Origin: Dipteris shenzhenensis
Lineage: Eukaryota > Polypodiophyta > Polypodiopsida > Gleicheniales
Length of the DNA stretch: 64,000 bases
NCBI GenBank assembly: GCA_047967505.1
Contig: CM106541.1
Strand: one strand, 5' to 3'
Shown here: in pieces, positions 27,401 to 40,900 of the stretch
Position numbering within the stretch: the stretch's first letter is position 1
Layout: each line of letters opens with the position of its first letter
Program-made: the position numbers and the translations under genes
Notes under the pieces: generated by a model
The model's input: the letters and a program-made list of their open reading frames with translations, nothing else
Told to the model about the DNA's origin: nothing
The model's database searches: none

Positions 27401-30400
27401 TTAATGGAAGATTTTGATTTTTGAAATACGTTATCGCGAGGGTTCCATGAATAGTGTAGCGGATGCCTTAAGTCGAGTCAAGTTTGTAAATGCTATGTCA
27501 TTTACGAAAATCCTCAGACCTATTTCAATCCTTGAGGGGGCTTTGTGCAACTAATAGTCATTTTAGTTCTTATTGGCAGAAAGTCCAGGATGGGAGCTCC
27601 ATGGTTGTGACCAGGACTCAGGGATTGTGCCACCTATGGTACAGGTCCAAGCTCTCCGATAACCAAGTAGCCATACTCCATGGGAAAAGCAAGCTGCAAT
27701 GCCTTTACTTGAAAGAAATTGCCAACGCCCATTGATGGCATGCTCCAAGCACCCAGACACCATTTGAACATGGACGATACAACCTTGAGAAAAATAAGAA
27801 AAAGAGACTCAGAAAGCAACCAGCTCGTACTAGCTTACGACAAAGGGCAGGAGCAAGACCTACTGCTCCACAGGTACCGCCTCATACATGGGCTCCCCCC
27901 CTCCTAGGGCTACTCGAGTCCCTCCTGCAACCCGCACCACCTCTGGTCCACGGTGGGATCCGATCGCGGTTAGGCACTCTACTTCAGATCATACCTCCAC
28001 CGCTTCATAGGCTACCCCCTTGGAGCCTCGGGAGGCTAACGCCTTGGAGCCTAGTGTTCAAGAACCTTCTTCCACTCCACCCCAGGATCAGGTTGTACCT
28101 CCCTCGGCAGCCCAAGTTGTTGGCACCTCGTCCGCAACACTTCTTGATCAGGACCCAGTACAGGTGCCTCCTTCCGTGGATAGAGGGAAGGGGGTCTTAC
28201 ATTCTCTCCCATCTTCGGTAGGACTCCTTCGGACCCCCTCCCCATGGCTCAACAGAACTCCTTTTCCGCTCTGGAGGACCTCTCTGACCTCCCAGATGAT
28301 GATTTTGTACTTTTCACTTTCAGAGAGCCAGTTATCAGCATCCCTATTGAGAGATCTTTCTCTCTCTCACCTGTGGACTTTCCTCCCCTTGGACCTGTGG
28401 ACTTTCCTCCCCTTGGACCTTGTGTGTATGGCAGGAGGTCAGCTCCCGTGGAGGGTTCTTTTTCCGCCACCAGGTCAGGTAAGGTATTCCAACCCGACCG
28501 CTTCCTCCCACCGATGAGGATAGCCAGTTGGAATATACAGGGATTGGGCGGCTTCCCTCATCGCCCTCGCAAACAATTGATCAGGAATCAGCTCCATCCA
28601 GGTGTTTCAGGTAGTTCCTTAGACATTCTTTTTCTTCATGAACACAAACTGGATGTCAAAGATTGCTCCAAGTCAGGTAAGCTGCTTTCAGGCCGGACTT
28701 TTTGGCTTCCTACCTTGGGAACCAGAGGAGGTACATGCATATCACTTTCAGATTCTATTCTCCCTCTAGTCATTCGACACAGTACCATCACCCCCTCTAG
28801 GGCCCAGTGGGTTTTACTTTTGATTGACGGACGTAAGGTTGGTTTCCTCAACCTCTACGCTCCGAACAACATAGGGGACCGTGTTCTGTTTTTAGAAAGA
28901 GTTGCTCTCGTGGGCTGACATTGCAGATTCGTGGATTATTGGAGGTGACTTCAACATGGTTGAGGCACCATCCGATAAGCAAGGAGGTAGAGAAGGTAGT
29001 ATTCATTCCCTTGAGAGAGCAGCATGGAATGCCTTCTTGTTCAAGTTCAGTGGCAGAGATGTTTGGTCAAATGATGCTTTTCATATTTAGTCTCAGTCAC
29101 TTTTGTTTTCGTGGTCGAACCGTAGGGTGCAGATGCCTATCCATGCTCGGATTTGACAAATTCTATGTGGATGATTGGGCTCTTGATAGAGGGGGGACAG
29201 TTTGCATTGCACCTGGTGTTTCCACTTCTGACCATTTTCCAGTAGTTTTGTCTATCTCAGAGCCCCATCTAAGAGGATGGTCTCACAGTATCAGGATCCC
29301 CGATGCCTAATACACAGATGAGACTCTCACAGAGGCAGTCTTGGAGATTTGGATTTCTCACATGCAGGGGGGGCGGCCGGTCCTTCACATGTGGCCACAG
29401 CACTTGCCAGTATCAGCGACTTTTATCACTCTATCGCCAGATGCTTGGATACAGGAGCACCTTGCTGCGGCAAGGGCTCACTTGCAAACATTGCTTGATC
29501 AGAGAGCAGAGTATGCCTTCCATGCACAGGAGTCCTTTGGGATACAGATGGGAGGGAGAGTCAATATACACTTTTTCTCTACACTTGGTCCCAGACATAG
29601 TAGAGAGAGTGTCAGGCAGCTTATTGACTCTGACGGCGTTTTGCAGTCTCATCCATGCACTTAGCGACAGCTTTCTATGCCTCCCTTCTTTCTGCAGATC
29701 CTGACACACAGGCCAGAGCTATGGCTAGAGATGAAATTTGGCAGAGTTTACCTGTGTTGGTCACACCAGAGATGATATGCTCACTTAATGCACGCTTTAC
29801 CAACACAGAGTTCAGGACTGCTCTCTCCGCCCTTCATAAGGGCAAGTGCCCTGGTTCTGATGGTCTTACTCCATCTTTTTTCACAGCCTTTTGGGATATG
29901 ATAGGTGATCATATTTGCAGGGTATTTGGGACTCGGGTGAGATGCCTGACTCACTGACTGAGGGGCTCATACACCTTATCCTGAAAGGTGGTAACAGGAA
30001 TTTTGTATCCCATTGGAGACCCATCACTCTTTTGGGCACTCTATACAAAATCCTTGCCAAGGCGATCAGCATCCGATTGCAGCCCCTTCTTCCAGACCTC
30101 ATCCATGATACTCAGACAGGCTTCGTGCATTGCAGGAGCATATTTGATAATATATTTTCCTTTTGGAAAGCCACAGAGTGGGCTATGCAGAGCGGGAAGA
30201 GGCTGGCAGTTCTACTCTTGGACTTTGAAAAAGCCTATGACAAAGTAGATTTGGGTTTTCTTGAGGGCACTCTTCTACGATTTGGATTTTCAGATGCATG
30301 GATTAGAGGGGTGGCCTCCCTTTACAGATCAGCCCACAGCCAGGTTTTGATTGGAGGGGTAAGGGGTGACAGGTTTCAGATTTCCTGATCAGTTCGTCAC

Positions 30401-33400
30401 GGATGCCCTTTAGCCCCCTTCCTCTTTCTTTTTGTGGCAGAAGCTATGAGTATCTTCCTTAGATCTCAGGCTGGGCTTTATGGGCTGAGATTGCCCTTAA
30501 GACAAGAGCAGGAGCTTCTTGACTGTGAGTTGGCTGATGACACTGCTATTTTTATTGAGGCTTCTTCGCAGTCACTTGATTCTTTCTGGACAGCCTTGGA
30601 TATCTTTTGCTCAGCTGCAGGGGCACACATTAACTAGCATAAATCCTTTGGCTTTTCGATCAGTGATGAGGACACTCTAGGCTGGGCAGTTGACATTGGC
30701 TTTTCCTAGATTCAGAGGGGTGTTCCTGTCAGATATTTGGGATGCCAGGTAGGATTGGGCATCTCTCCAGCACATCAGTTTGCCCTAGTACTAGAAAGTA
30801 AAAGGAAAAAGCTCCTTTTTTGGAGCTCAACTAAACTCGACCTTGCATCTAGAGTTGTGGTAGTGAACCAGGTTCTTTTGGCCACCGCCTGGTTTGTGTG
30901 TTCTTGCTGGTGCCGGTCTAGGGATTGCATCACTAAGCTTATTAGACCAGTCAGGAATTTTTTATGGAGTGGACTTGATGGCACGGCAGATGTTACAGCG
31001 AGGGTGGCCTAGGAGACCATTATTCTCCCTACATGTGAAGGAGACCTTAATATCATTGACCTAGACCTGCAGTGCAGGGCATTGCTTTGTAAGGTGGTGG
31101 TGAGGGGACTCATGCCTAGGCAAGAACCTTGGAAAGATTTCTTTTTTGGACGCATTCAGGCTTGCACACCTACCTTGGGAGATGATTGGGTGGACAGCCC
31201 TCGCTGGATTTTTACTTCCGCCTCTCTCAGATCTCCTACCTCTCCTCTCATGACTGCCATCTTGAAAGCTTGGGGGAGCTTCAGGAACACTCTTCGAAGG
31301 GTTCCGCCCTCTACCCTCGAAGAGATTGATAGGTAGCCGATCATTTGGAACGATAGTATACTTGATGAGCATGGCAAACCACTGGGCACTTCCGATTACA
31401 TGCAGTGGTCTAGATGGGAGAGAGACCCCGCCTACACAGTAGGCACTTGGAAGGCTTTTATCAGGCTACCTGAGGATCAGAGACTACAGTCCGTGAGTCA
31501 CCTCAGAGGGGTAGCACGTAGGGTTCAGCAAATAGATGCAGCCATCCTGGTGGAATGGACAGTTGAGATGCCTATTACTTCCACCACTTGGATGGGAGCT
31601 TTTTCGAGGACAGCAGTTCCTCTACAGGTGATCGCTCTTCGAGGTCTCAGGGAAGATGCACTGATCTTTGACGTTGGGGTTGGAGGTATACTCTCTAGAT
31701 CAACGGATGATATTCTTCTAGAGGTTGCCTTTCAGCCTGTCAGGATAGCTGGTTTTATGGGACCATGGAGCGGGCTTGCAGTGGTACTTAGACCCCAACC
31801 CTCTGCTCTTGGCCCTGGGATCCTAGAGGTTGTGGTTATATGGAGGTGCACCTATCAGGTGCTTGCAGTGGGACCCAGGAGTGTGGGAATGGATAGATCA
31901 TGGGCACCGAGAGAGGAGGATTCCCTTCTTTCGTTTCACGGTTAGTAATGCCAGGAGATTTCAGCTGCGCCGTAGGGGTTGGATTCCCTCCAGAGCCCCC
32001 CGTTGGGACAACTTCTTCATCACCGCAGATTTGCGTAGGAATTTCTGGAGGAGGCTCTTGAAATCCCTCATAAATAGAAAGATCACTCTTTTCTTTTGGA
32101 TTTCTATTCATGGAGGGATTGCAGTGAATCTGTGGAGAACACGATTTGGGGCTGATCCCACTTGCCCTCGCTGTCATTTTACAGAGGAGTCAGTGCGACA
32201 TTGCCTTTGGGACTGCAGTCAGGCGAGGACTGTTTGGAAAGGGGTTGCTCGGATACTCAGCATTTTTCATACTTCCCCTTTCTTCATGACTTGGGGCTCA
32301 GTAGCATGGTTATCCCTTACTGGGCCCTAGGTGTTTTACGAGGGTGAGCCTTCTTCTTGGGCACTCTCGATCCGCCGGCAAGTGATAGAGCCCTACTCTC
32401 TTCAGGATGTACCACTTACTCTCTTCAGAGCTTCGCATGCTTCAGTGGACACCTCTTGGGAGATTTTGGCTAGCATTTCCTCTCGGCACATTTGGAGAGC
32501 CAGATGCACAGAGGCCTTGGATGACACCCAGATACACCCATCACAGGTGTTCACGGGTATTTGGAGTGACACGGTTTACACTTTGATAGCCATATGGGCT
32601 AGCATGCAGGGCCCTTCACGGGCAGCCTCTTCTAGGAGGACTGTATTTCTTCGAGTTTGGAGGGGTTCTCCCTTTTTTTCGGAGGTTTCTACCGGATTGA
32701 GATGGCACTATCAGCCCCAATCCTTTCTTTTTGGCTCTTGAGCTTTTCATGCATTGCATTGTGTATCCCGTATGGAGCTTGCTCTAATGGTTTTCTTTAA
32801 TACTTAATAGAAGTCTCTTTTTGCCCCCCCAAAAAAAAAAGTACCAATAGTACGTGAAAAAGGACTAAGGATCATGCACGACCCTTAGAAAGCTTCATGT
32901 AGATCACCGCTTTTGGCAGGCAATGCACATATCTTCAAGATCGCATCCTTATAGGAGTCAATCTGATAATGCAGAGTTTAGGGCTCATAGCTTCTACCTA
33001 TACTTCTACCTATACAGCGCTTGAGAAGATGGCATTTGCAACAGTGAGGTTGTCGGAGATAGAGTTGTCTCGCACTTCTGAGAAGTGCTTGTCCTTAAAA
33101 AGAAGCTTGCATAAAAAGTTGCCCAATGTTAGATCTACGCCTCTAAGCATTTGCCAGGGGCTGTACCTCTCTCTTGAAGCTGAAGGAAAAGAAATGCAGA
33201 AATGTTGTGTTGGAGTTTGCAGCATGGCTCCAGGTGAATCATCCATCTTTGATTGTTTTCCTAGATGGCTATGGTTTGGCACTAGACGATGAGGTCCATG
33301 ATGATGCAATCGCAGATCAAACTCTGCCAAGATAGTGGAAGCACACATTGCGCAATCATCACCTTGAAAAGAAGCAATAAGCAGGTGGGAGCACACAAGT

Positions 33401-34551
33401 GCACAATCACGACTATTTTTATAGATTTAAGTTTCCTGCCTTTTGGAATCCTAATTGGAAAATCTATAGAGAATTCCGTGAAATTAGAAGCACAATGGCG
33501 TGAAGCCATATCAAGATGCAATAAAGACAGAAGTATACTCTCAAAATGAGAAGTCCTGGTGCTGATCCTAAAAGATGCATGGACAACAACAGCGTTAGAA
33601 GGGAATAGTGATTTGGCAAATGGCCAAGAAGGTCAAAGATCAGATGAAAAACAAGCAACATAGGATGGAGTGGATGCACGGTGCCAATGGATGGACAAGA
33701 AGAATGAAGGAGCACCAAGGTCCCCGAGGCAAGGAGACAAGGCAGGGATTTAGAGACGAGGAAGTAGAGCGAAATGTCTGTTGGGGGATATAGAGACGAG
33801 GACGTGGAGAAGAATGCTAACAAACGAGGAGAAGAAGCGTGAGCAAATCAGGAGTGATGATGACTGAGGTGGAGAGGCCTTTTTGGAGGCTGAAATGGCC
33901 AACTAAAAAAACCCCAAAAAATGTCAAATGCCACGTGGCACTTCGGCGGCCGAAATGCCACATAGCATTTTGGCTGCCAAAGTGCCATGTGGATTTTTTT
34001 GGCCTGACTTGTGTGGGGAAGGATATAGTAAAGGCGTCCACTGGGGATTTCATCACCCCTTGTTGCCCTTTTTTTTGTGTTTGTTGGCCTTTTTTCCTGT
34101 TTTTAGCTTACCTTTGCTCTTTTAGTAAGGGTGTTGGAATGGGGTTCAAGGAGAGGGCAAAGAGAGCGTTGGCTGCAATGGAAAAGGTTGTAACTAGAAG
34201 AGACCCCCGCAACAAGCATGGCAAGGAGAGTGTTGGCTGCAATGGAAAAGGTTGTAACTAGAAGAGAACCCCTAGTTGGTTTGTGTTTGTTTGATCTAAG
34301 TGTGGTTATGTAAAGGGGTTTCTGGGTTTGTGTTGGGTTGGCATTGGCCACGGGCAGTTTGCCCCGTGTAGTCGGCCACAATTTTGTATATTTTTCTTCT
34401 CTATGTAAACTTTTTAAAACAAAAACAAAACAAAATAAAAGTTCTCTTAAGTTTCAAATTCAAGTGAAAACTCATTTTGAGTGGTGTATTTTGAGTGTAT
34501 GGACAAGCTTCTTGCCAATCCATAAATGTGCAGGTATGTGAAGGTTTGACA

Positions 34552-34595
<44 letters not shown>

Positions 34596-34661
34596 GTAGA
34601 CAAAAGGTTTTGAGAAATGGGTGCCTTTTGTTCTTATGCTATGATCAGGTGCAATTAGTTT

Positions 34662-34705
<44 letters not shown>

Positions 34706-34706
34706 G

Positions 34707-34753
<47 letters not shown>

Positions 34754-34818
34754 GTAGACAAAAGGTTTTGAGAAATGGGTGCCTTTGGTTCTCATTCTAT
34801 GGATCGGGTGCCATTAGT

Positions 34819-34862
<44 letters not shown>

Positions 34863-34903
34863 AGGGAGGGAGGGAGGGGGGGGTATGGTAGCGAGAGGTA
34901 GTC

Positions 34904-34941
<38 letters not shown>

Positions 34942-37900
34942 GTAGGAAGGGAGATGGGGGTGGTTGGGCGAGAAAAGGGAGGAAGAGGGAGGTGAGGGAG
35001 AGGTGGAGGAGAGGAGAGAGGAGAGAGAGTACACTCGCCATTTTTGCACACGCTCACCAGAAGATGCTCGCCAAAAAATCGCACCCATCACCATAGTGGG
35101 AACAGCATATAAAGTTTAGCAAAAGCAATCAGTATTTATTTGCAGCGCTGCTTTCTTGAGTTAATTCATCATACTCAGAGGGGCCTTGTGTATGGATTTC
35201 ATTTTTTCCCTTTGAAAGGCCTTGAAATGGGCTAGAAAAAATGCCAAGAATTGCTATCCTTATTCTCGAGTATGCCAGAGTTGATTGGGGCTTCTTGGAA
35301 GATGCTTTGTTCTGTCTTGGCTTCTCAGACTGCAGCATTAGAGAGTTTTCAGCATTTAACACATCAGCCCACAGCCAAGTACTCATTGGATGAGTCAGGG
35401 AGACGGCGGTTCCCGCATTTCCAAATCAGTTCAATAGGGATGTCTGCATGCTCCTCTTCTCTATTTATTTTTCGCTGACGCACCGCATTTCCAAATCAGC
35501 GCAATAGGGATGCCCGCTTGCTCCTCTTCTCTGTTTATTTTTGGCTGAGTGTTTTTTTCAAATCTCAGCTAGCCATTGTTGGTCTGAGACTGCCCATCAA
35601 GCAAGAGGAGGAATTGCTAGATATTGAGCTAGTTGATGATACAGCAGTCTATTTGGATGCCCTCTTTCAGGCTAGCTTTGGATAGTTTTTGTGTGGCAGA
35701 GCAGGAACCAAGATTAGTTGGATTAAGTCCAATGCATTTGGGTAGCAATGAGGCTCCCCAGATTGCCGAGACGATAGGAGGAAGCTTCTATTTTGGAGCT
35801 CATCCAGGCTAGATCTTGCCTCTAGAGTGGTGGTGGCCAACCAGGTGCTCTTAGCATTGGGGCCAATCACAAGTTTGCATTGCACAGCTTATGAATTTGT
35901 TGGAGGTCAACATCTCCTGATGTCACCTAGAGAGAGAGGGCCTTGCTTGTCGGTTTGCCCGCCCAGTGAGTGAGGCTAGGATAGATGAGTGAGGGCCAGT
36001 GTTGTGGGTGTGCCCGCCCCTCTTGTGAGGCTTAGGTAGAGTAGCGCTTGGCACGGTTCATGGCATGGATTGGGGCTCTCTGGGTCTGTTGGCAGGATGC
36101 CTTGTGCTGGGAGGGTTGCTGGCCATGTGCAGGGCTGTTCAGGGCCTTCCTGAGGCCTGTTTTGCAGACGCGTGGCAGCCCCTTCTGAGGCGCCCTGGAT
36201 GGGCTTTTATAGGGGCCAGTTTGGCACATAGACCGACCTGCTGATCGGCTATCCGGCAGAGGTAGGACGACCTGTTGGTCGGCCACCTAGGCTGGAGCAC
36301 AGCCCCTTATAGGGCAGGAGGAGGCCAGCCCCTAGTGGGCCTGATATAGGCACCAGCAGGAGCACATGCAGTCGACCTATGTGGCTGGGTCGGCCAGTTG
36401 AGGAGGGGTTGAGGGCCTATTTATAGGCACTCCACCTCCCAGTGTTACCCATCTTCTTGTGTGGTTTTTGCCCAGTGATATAGAGGGTTTTTCCAGAGAT
36501 CCCTTGTGCAGTCTCTCTCCCTCTTTCTCTCTGTGTGCATTTCTTTGCTAAGTGCTCTCTCTCACCCAATGTGTGTGTCCATTCCGCTACGCACTCTCTC
36601 AGAATTTTCTATGGATTGAGCTAGATGGATCTGCAGATACGGGATGCCCCTCCCCATGCATGAGGGTGGACCGAATATCGTTCTAGACCACGAGACCACC
36701 ACATATATCCTGAAGCTCCAAGAGGCAGGACATGATCATCCCAAATAAAACTATCCAGAAAATCTGAAAACTCTCCCAGTGGGCTGTTAGATATCAATGC
36801 TCCACTCTCGTGTAACTACGCGGGAACCAGCTAACTCTACTTGTAAGCCCCCCATATGAGGAGAAGGCATTTGAGTAGCTCGGTTATCCGGTAGGTCTTG
36901 GTTTGGACACCAGATGGGGGCCATGTGTGGCCTGATGGCTGGACGGCTTCACATAGAGTTGGCACACCGCCAACTAGGCTACATGCAAGTGCGGGAAGGC
37001 ATCCCTTGACTGACCGCACTGAGGGTAGACGGAGCATTTCCCAGGGCAGCCCACTCTCGGGTTGCGGGGCCCGTTTGGATCCTCAGATGATCCCGGATGG
37101 CTCTGGGCCGAACAAAGACCGTAAGTTAGTTGCTCTGTTTTGCACACCGGTTCTATCGTATGGTCGGTGGCCTATTTCGGGACCGATCCCCAGTCGACCG
37201 TTTTGGGCAGACTGGGTCGGTCACCCAATTGAGCCTAACCAACTACGACTGGTGGCTACATAAGAGCAAGCCCGTGAAGCCCATTTCATCACTGGCTACA
37301 ACAACCCTGATTCCTTAGCATCCAGCCTCCGTCTTCTACTGTTTCCAGCACGCCATCGAAGCTTCTTTCACAGGAGCGCACGGTTGGGAGGCAGCGCTAT
37401 CTATTGTATCAGTTCTACAGTAATCAAATTTTTTGATTCTCCATACTATCTTATTTTCTCTCTTGCGTATGAGATCCTGTTATCTGTTGAGCACAGACGT
37501 CGTATTATTTTCTTACATGGTATCAGAGCCTGGACTCTAGCAAGAAGATTTGGTAGTGTGTTTCTGTTTGCGAGCAGATTGTGAGAGATGGCCCAGCCCG
37601 CAAGACTGCGAATCCCACCGTTCGGCGAAAGCGGAAAGTTGGACGGCTCTAACTATCCACTATGGAAGTTCAAGATGAAGACCATCCTAAGCGTATACGA
37701 GCTTTGGGACACTGCTACTAGGGTGGACGTGAGGCCGGCGGTTGCGAGACCGGATCCAGCCAATGCAGGACAACAGATAGTACCAACTGCGGATGAGATT
37801 CTCGCGTGGACAAGAAGAAATGCAAATGCGTTGTGTTCTATTGTCTGCAGTGTTAGTGATTCCTTCATGGCGTTAATTCAACATGTCACCACAGCGGAGG

Positions 37901-40900
37901 AGGCATGGACGGTCTTGAAAAATCAGTACGAGACCACGAATCAGACGCGGATTTAAAATCTGGAGACTCAACTCGCGAACGAGAAGTTGTCTGAGTCTGA
38001 AGCGGCAGAGAAGTTCATCACTAGGGTGAAGAATCTGCGCGATCAGATGACTGCGATTGGCATCACCATCACCAGCGAGAATCTTGCACGAAGGTGCATA
38101 CGGATTCTCCCACCAAAGTACGACGGTCTTGTTACGGCGCTAAATACACAGAATAAAAATCCGCTCCTCAACTTTGAGGATTTTAGCGCGATGCTTTTGG
38201 AGGAGGAGATGCGTCAAAAGATGAGGACTGGAGAAGATTCGGCTTTCTGGACCGGATCAAAGAAAGGTAAGGGTAAGGACTCTGGTAACCCATCTTCTTC
38301 TGATGATAAAAAGAGAAAGAAGAAGATCAAGTGCTTCTACTGCAACAAGGCAGGGCACAAGCAGAATGAGTGCCGAAAGAAGATTGCAGATGAGAAGAAT
38401 GGAGTAAAGAAAGAGTCCAGCAACAGCGCGCAGGCAGTACCAGTAAGGCTGTTCGTCGCAATTGAGGAGATTTGCACGGAGGCAGTTCATGTACTTGCGG
38501 ATGAACCGTGGATCATTGACAGTGGTGCATCGCGCCACACGACCAGTCGGAAGGATTGGTATACCTCTCTACAGCCAGTAGGGAATGACATTCTGGTAGC
38601 AGTCGGCAATGATGCAAAATGTCCAGCAAAAGGAAAAGGTACGATTGCTCTCAAGTTAGATGGAGTTGTAAAACAGTTGTCCGATGTTCTTTATGTGCCA
38701 GATATCAAGAGGAACTTGTTGTCCGTTTCCGCGATCACGGATCGGGACCTCAAAGTTCAATTCAATAAGAATGGTGCACAGATTCTGGATCTTCAAGGAA
38801 AGGTCGTTGGTAAAGGTACACGGCACAACAACATTTACGAACTCTCAGCTTTCAGTGCTCGAGCGGATGTGAAGAACACTAAGCTGTGGCATGAGAGGTT
38901 TGGTCATCTAAACCTTAGTTCTTTGAAGGAGATGCATAAAAGTGGAATGATTGCAGACCTACCAGAAATTTCAGATCTGCCCGATGTATGTGAAGCTTGC
39001 ATGATGGGCAAGCAGCATCGGCATCCCTTTCCTAAAGAGGCCAGTAGGGCAAAGGCTCCTCTAGAGCTCGTTCACACGGACCTCTGCGGAAAGATGAAGA
39101 CGGAAGCTTTGGGTGGTTCCTACTACTTCATGACGTTGATCAACGACTACAGTAGAAGGATATGGATATACTTCCTGAAGACTAAAGACGAGGCTTTTAG
39201 TAGGTTCAAGGAATGGCATGTAATGGTCGAGAAAGAAACGGGGAGGAAGGTGAAGAAGTTAAGATCAGACAGAGGTGGAGAGTTCACATCAACTGAATTC
39301 GAAAGTTACTGCAAAAGTCACGGAATCAAGAGGTAGAAACCCCCGCCACATACATCACAGCAAAATGGAGTAGCAGAACGCAAGATGCGCGTCATCTGCG
39401 AAATGGGCCGGAGTATGATGAAAGGGAAAGATTTGCCAAAGACTTTCTGGGCTGAAGCATGTAACACTGCAGTTTACATCCTGAATCGTAGCTACACGAA
39501 GGCTGTGAATGGGATGACTCCACTGCAAGCCTTTTCTGGTAAGAAACCTTCAGCTGCACATTTCAGAGTTTTTGGAAGTGACTGTTTTGTGCATGTCCCT
39601 GATGCTACCAGGACCAAATGGGAACCGAAGAGCCGGAAGCGCATTTTCTTGGGCTACAGTGAAGAGGCGAAGGGTTACCGTCTCTATAACCCTGTTACAA
39701 AGAAGATAATTGTAAGTCATGATGTGGTCTTCTCAGAACAGCCGCATCAATTGGAGGAGGATGCTTCCTTCCCAGACAACCAGGACTAGGATATCCATCC
39801 ACTACCACCACCAACAGCAGACCGAACTCCCCCAACGGTACTTGGGAGAATTCAAGACAAAGAAGATGAAGAAGAGCCTGCAGAACCACAACGGCAACGG
39901 CCATTCCCGAAGTGAGTAAAGCAGCTTTTGGACAGCAGAGAACCTCCAGCCATTGAGGAACCATCCGAACACCGCCGGTCCAAGAGATTAGAGGAGCAAA
40001 GAAGGGCGCAGGAACACTTGGTCAACTATGCTTTGATGACAGAAGTGATCCGTGCTGATGAACCCAAGTGTCTTGAAGAGGCACATGGCGATGATAGGTG
40101 GATGGAGGCTATTGTCATGTGCACGGATTGGTATCTGACGTGTACTAGGTACACAAGACTAGCTCAGGTAGCCTGGGGAGGCTTAGAGCTAGGCAGGCTT
40201 GATTCTCGGGTTGAGTGGCAAGGGTACGGACTATTTATAGGTCTTCGCTATTTTTGGCGCTCGCGGCCCGAGTCTATAAAAGGGGCCCAGGGGGTTCAGT
40301 TCTCAGTGTGCCGATGGGAGCAAGTTTCGTTCCCAGGTGCTAGGTCTGTTCCTGGATTGAGTCGCGGACGCGCGCCTGCATCTTAGCATAGCCCAAGGCC
40401 CAGTGGCAGATCCCAGGCTTCACAGCGCCACCTGGTGGTATGGGACACCAGGCTAGTTTGGATCTGATTGGGAGTTCGTGCCAGTAGCTCAGCTCGTAGC
40501 TCGGAGGGGACATCTCCTGATTCGGGATCACATCCCGTAGATGTCATGGTTGGGTGGTGAGCAGACTGCTCAGTTTCTCACGTTGTGTGTGTTTGTTTGC
40601 AGATCAGAGGTTTCAGGAGGGCTGGGATGTGTCAGTTGGTATCAGAGCCAACTCCTAAGGTAGGAATTTCTGATGCGAGTACTTTGGATGATTTCTTCCT
40701 CCAGGTATGCCCTAAATTTCGAAATTTGCTGCTGCAAATTCTGGTTGGTTCATGGGTTATCAGGGGTGGTCAGGATGTATGGAAAAAGGTAAGAGAAAGA
40801 GAGAGTCTAGATTTCGGAATTCCTTAAGGGTTGAGGTGAGAGAGGGATGAGCGTAGCTGGGAGAGAGCGGAGGTGTAGGAAGGAGAGGCGATAGAGTAGC

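Noticed and set aside
34663-35094. Frames rich in RERERE or SLSLSL
   Set aside because: Translations of the (GA)n and (GT)n microsatellites.
37518-37530. tRNA gene
   Set aside because: TGGTATCAGAGC is the primer-binding site complementary to initiator Met tRNA; no cloverleaf is present here or at 3860, 40637 or 58767.
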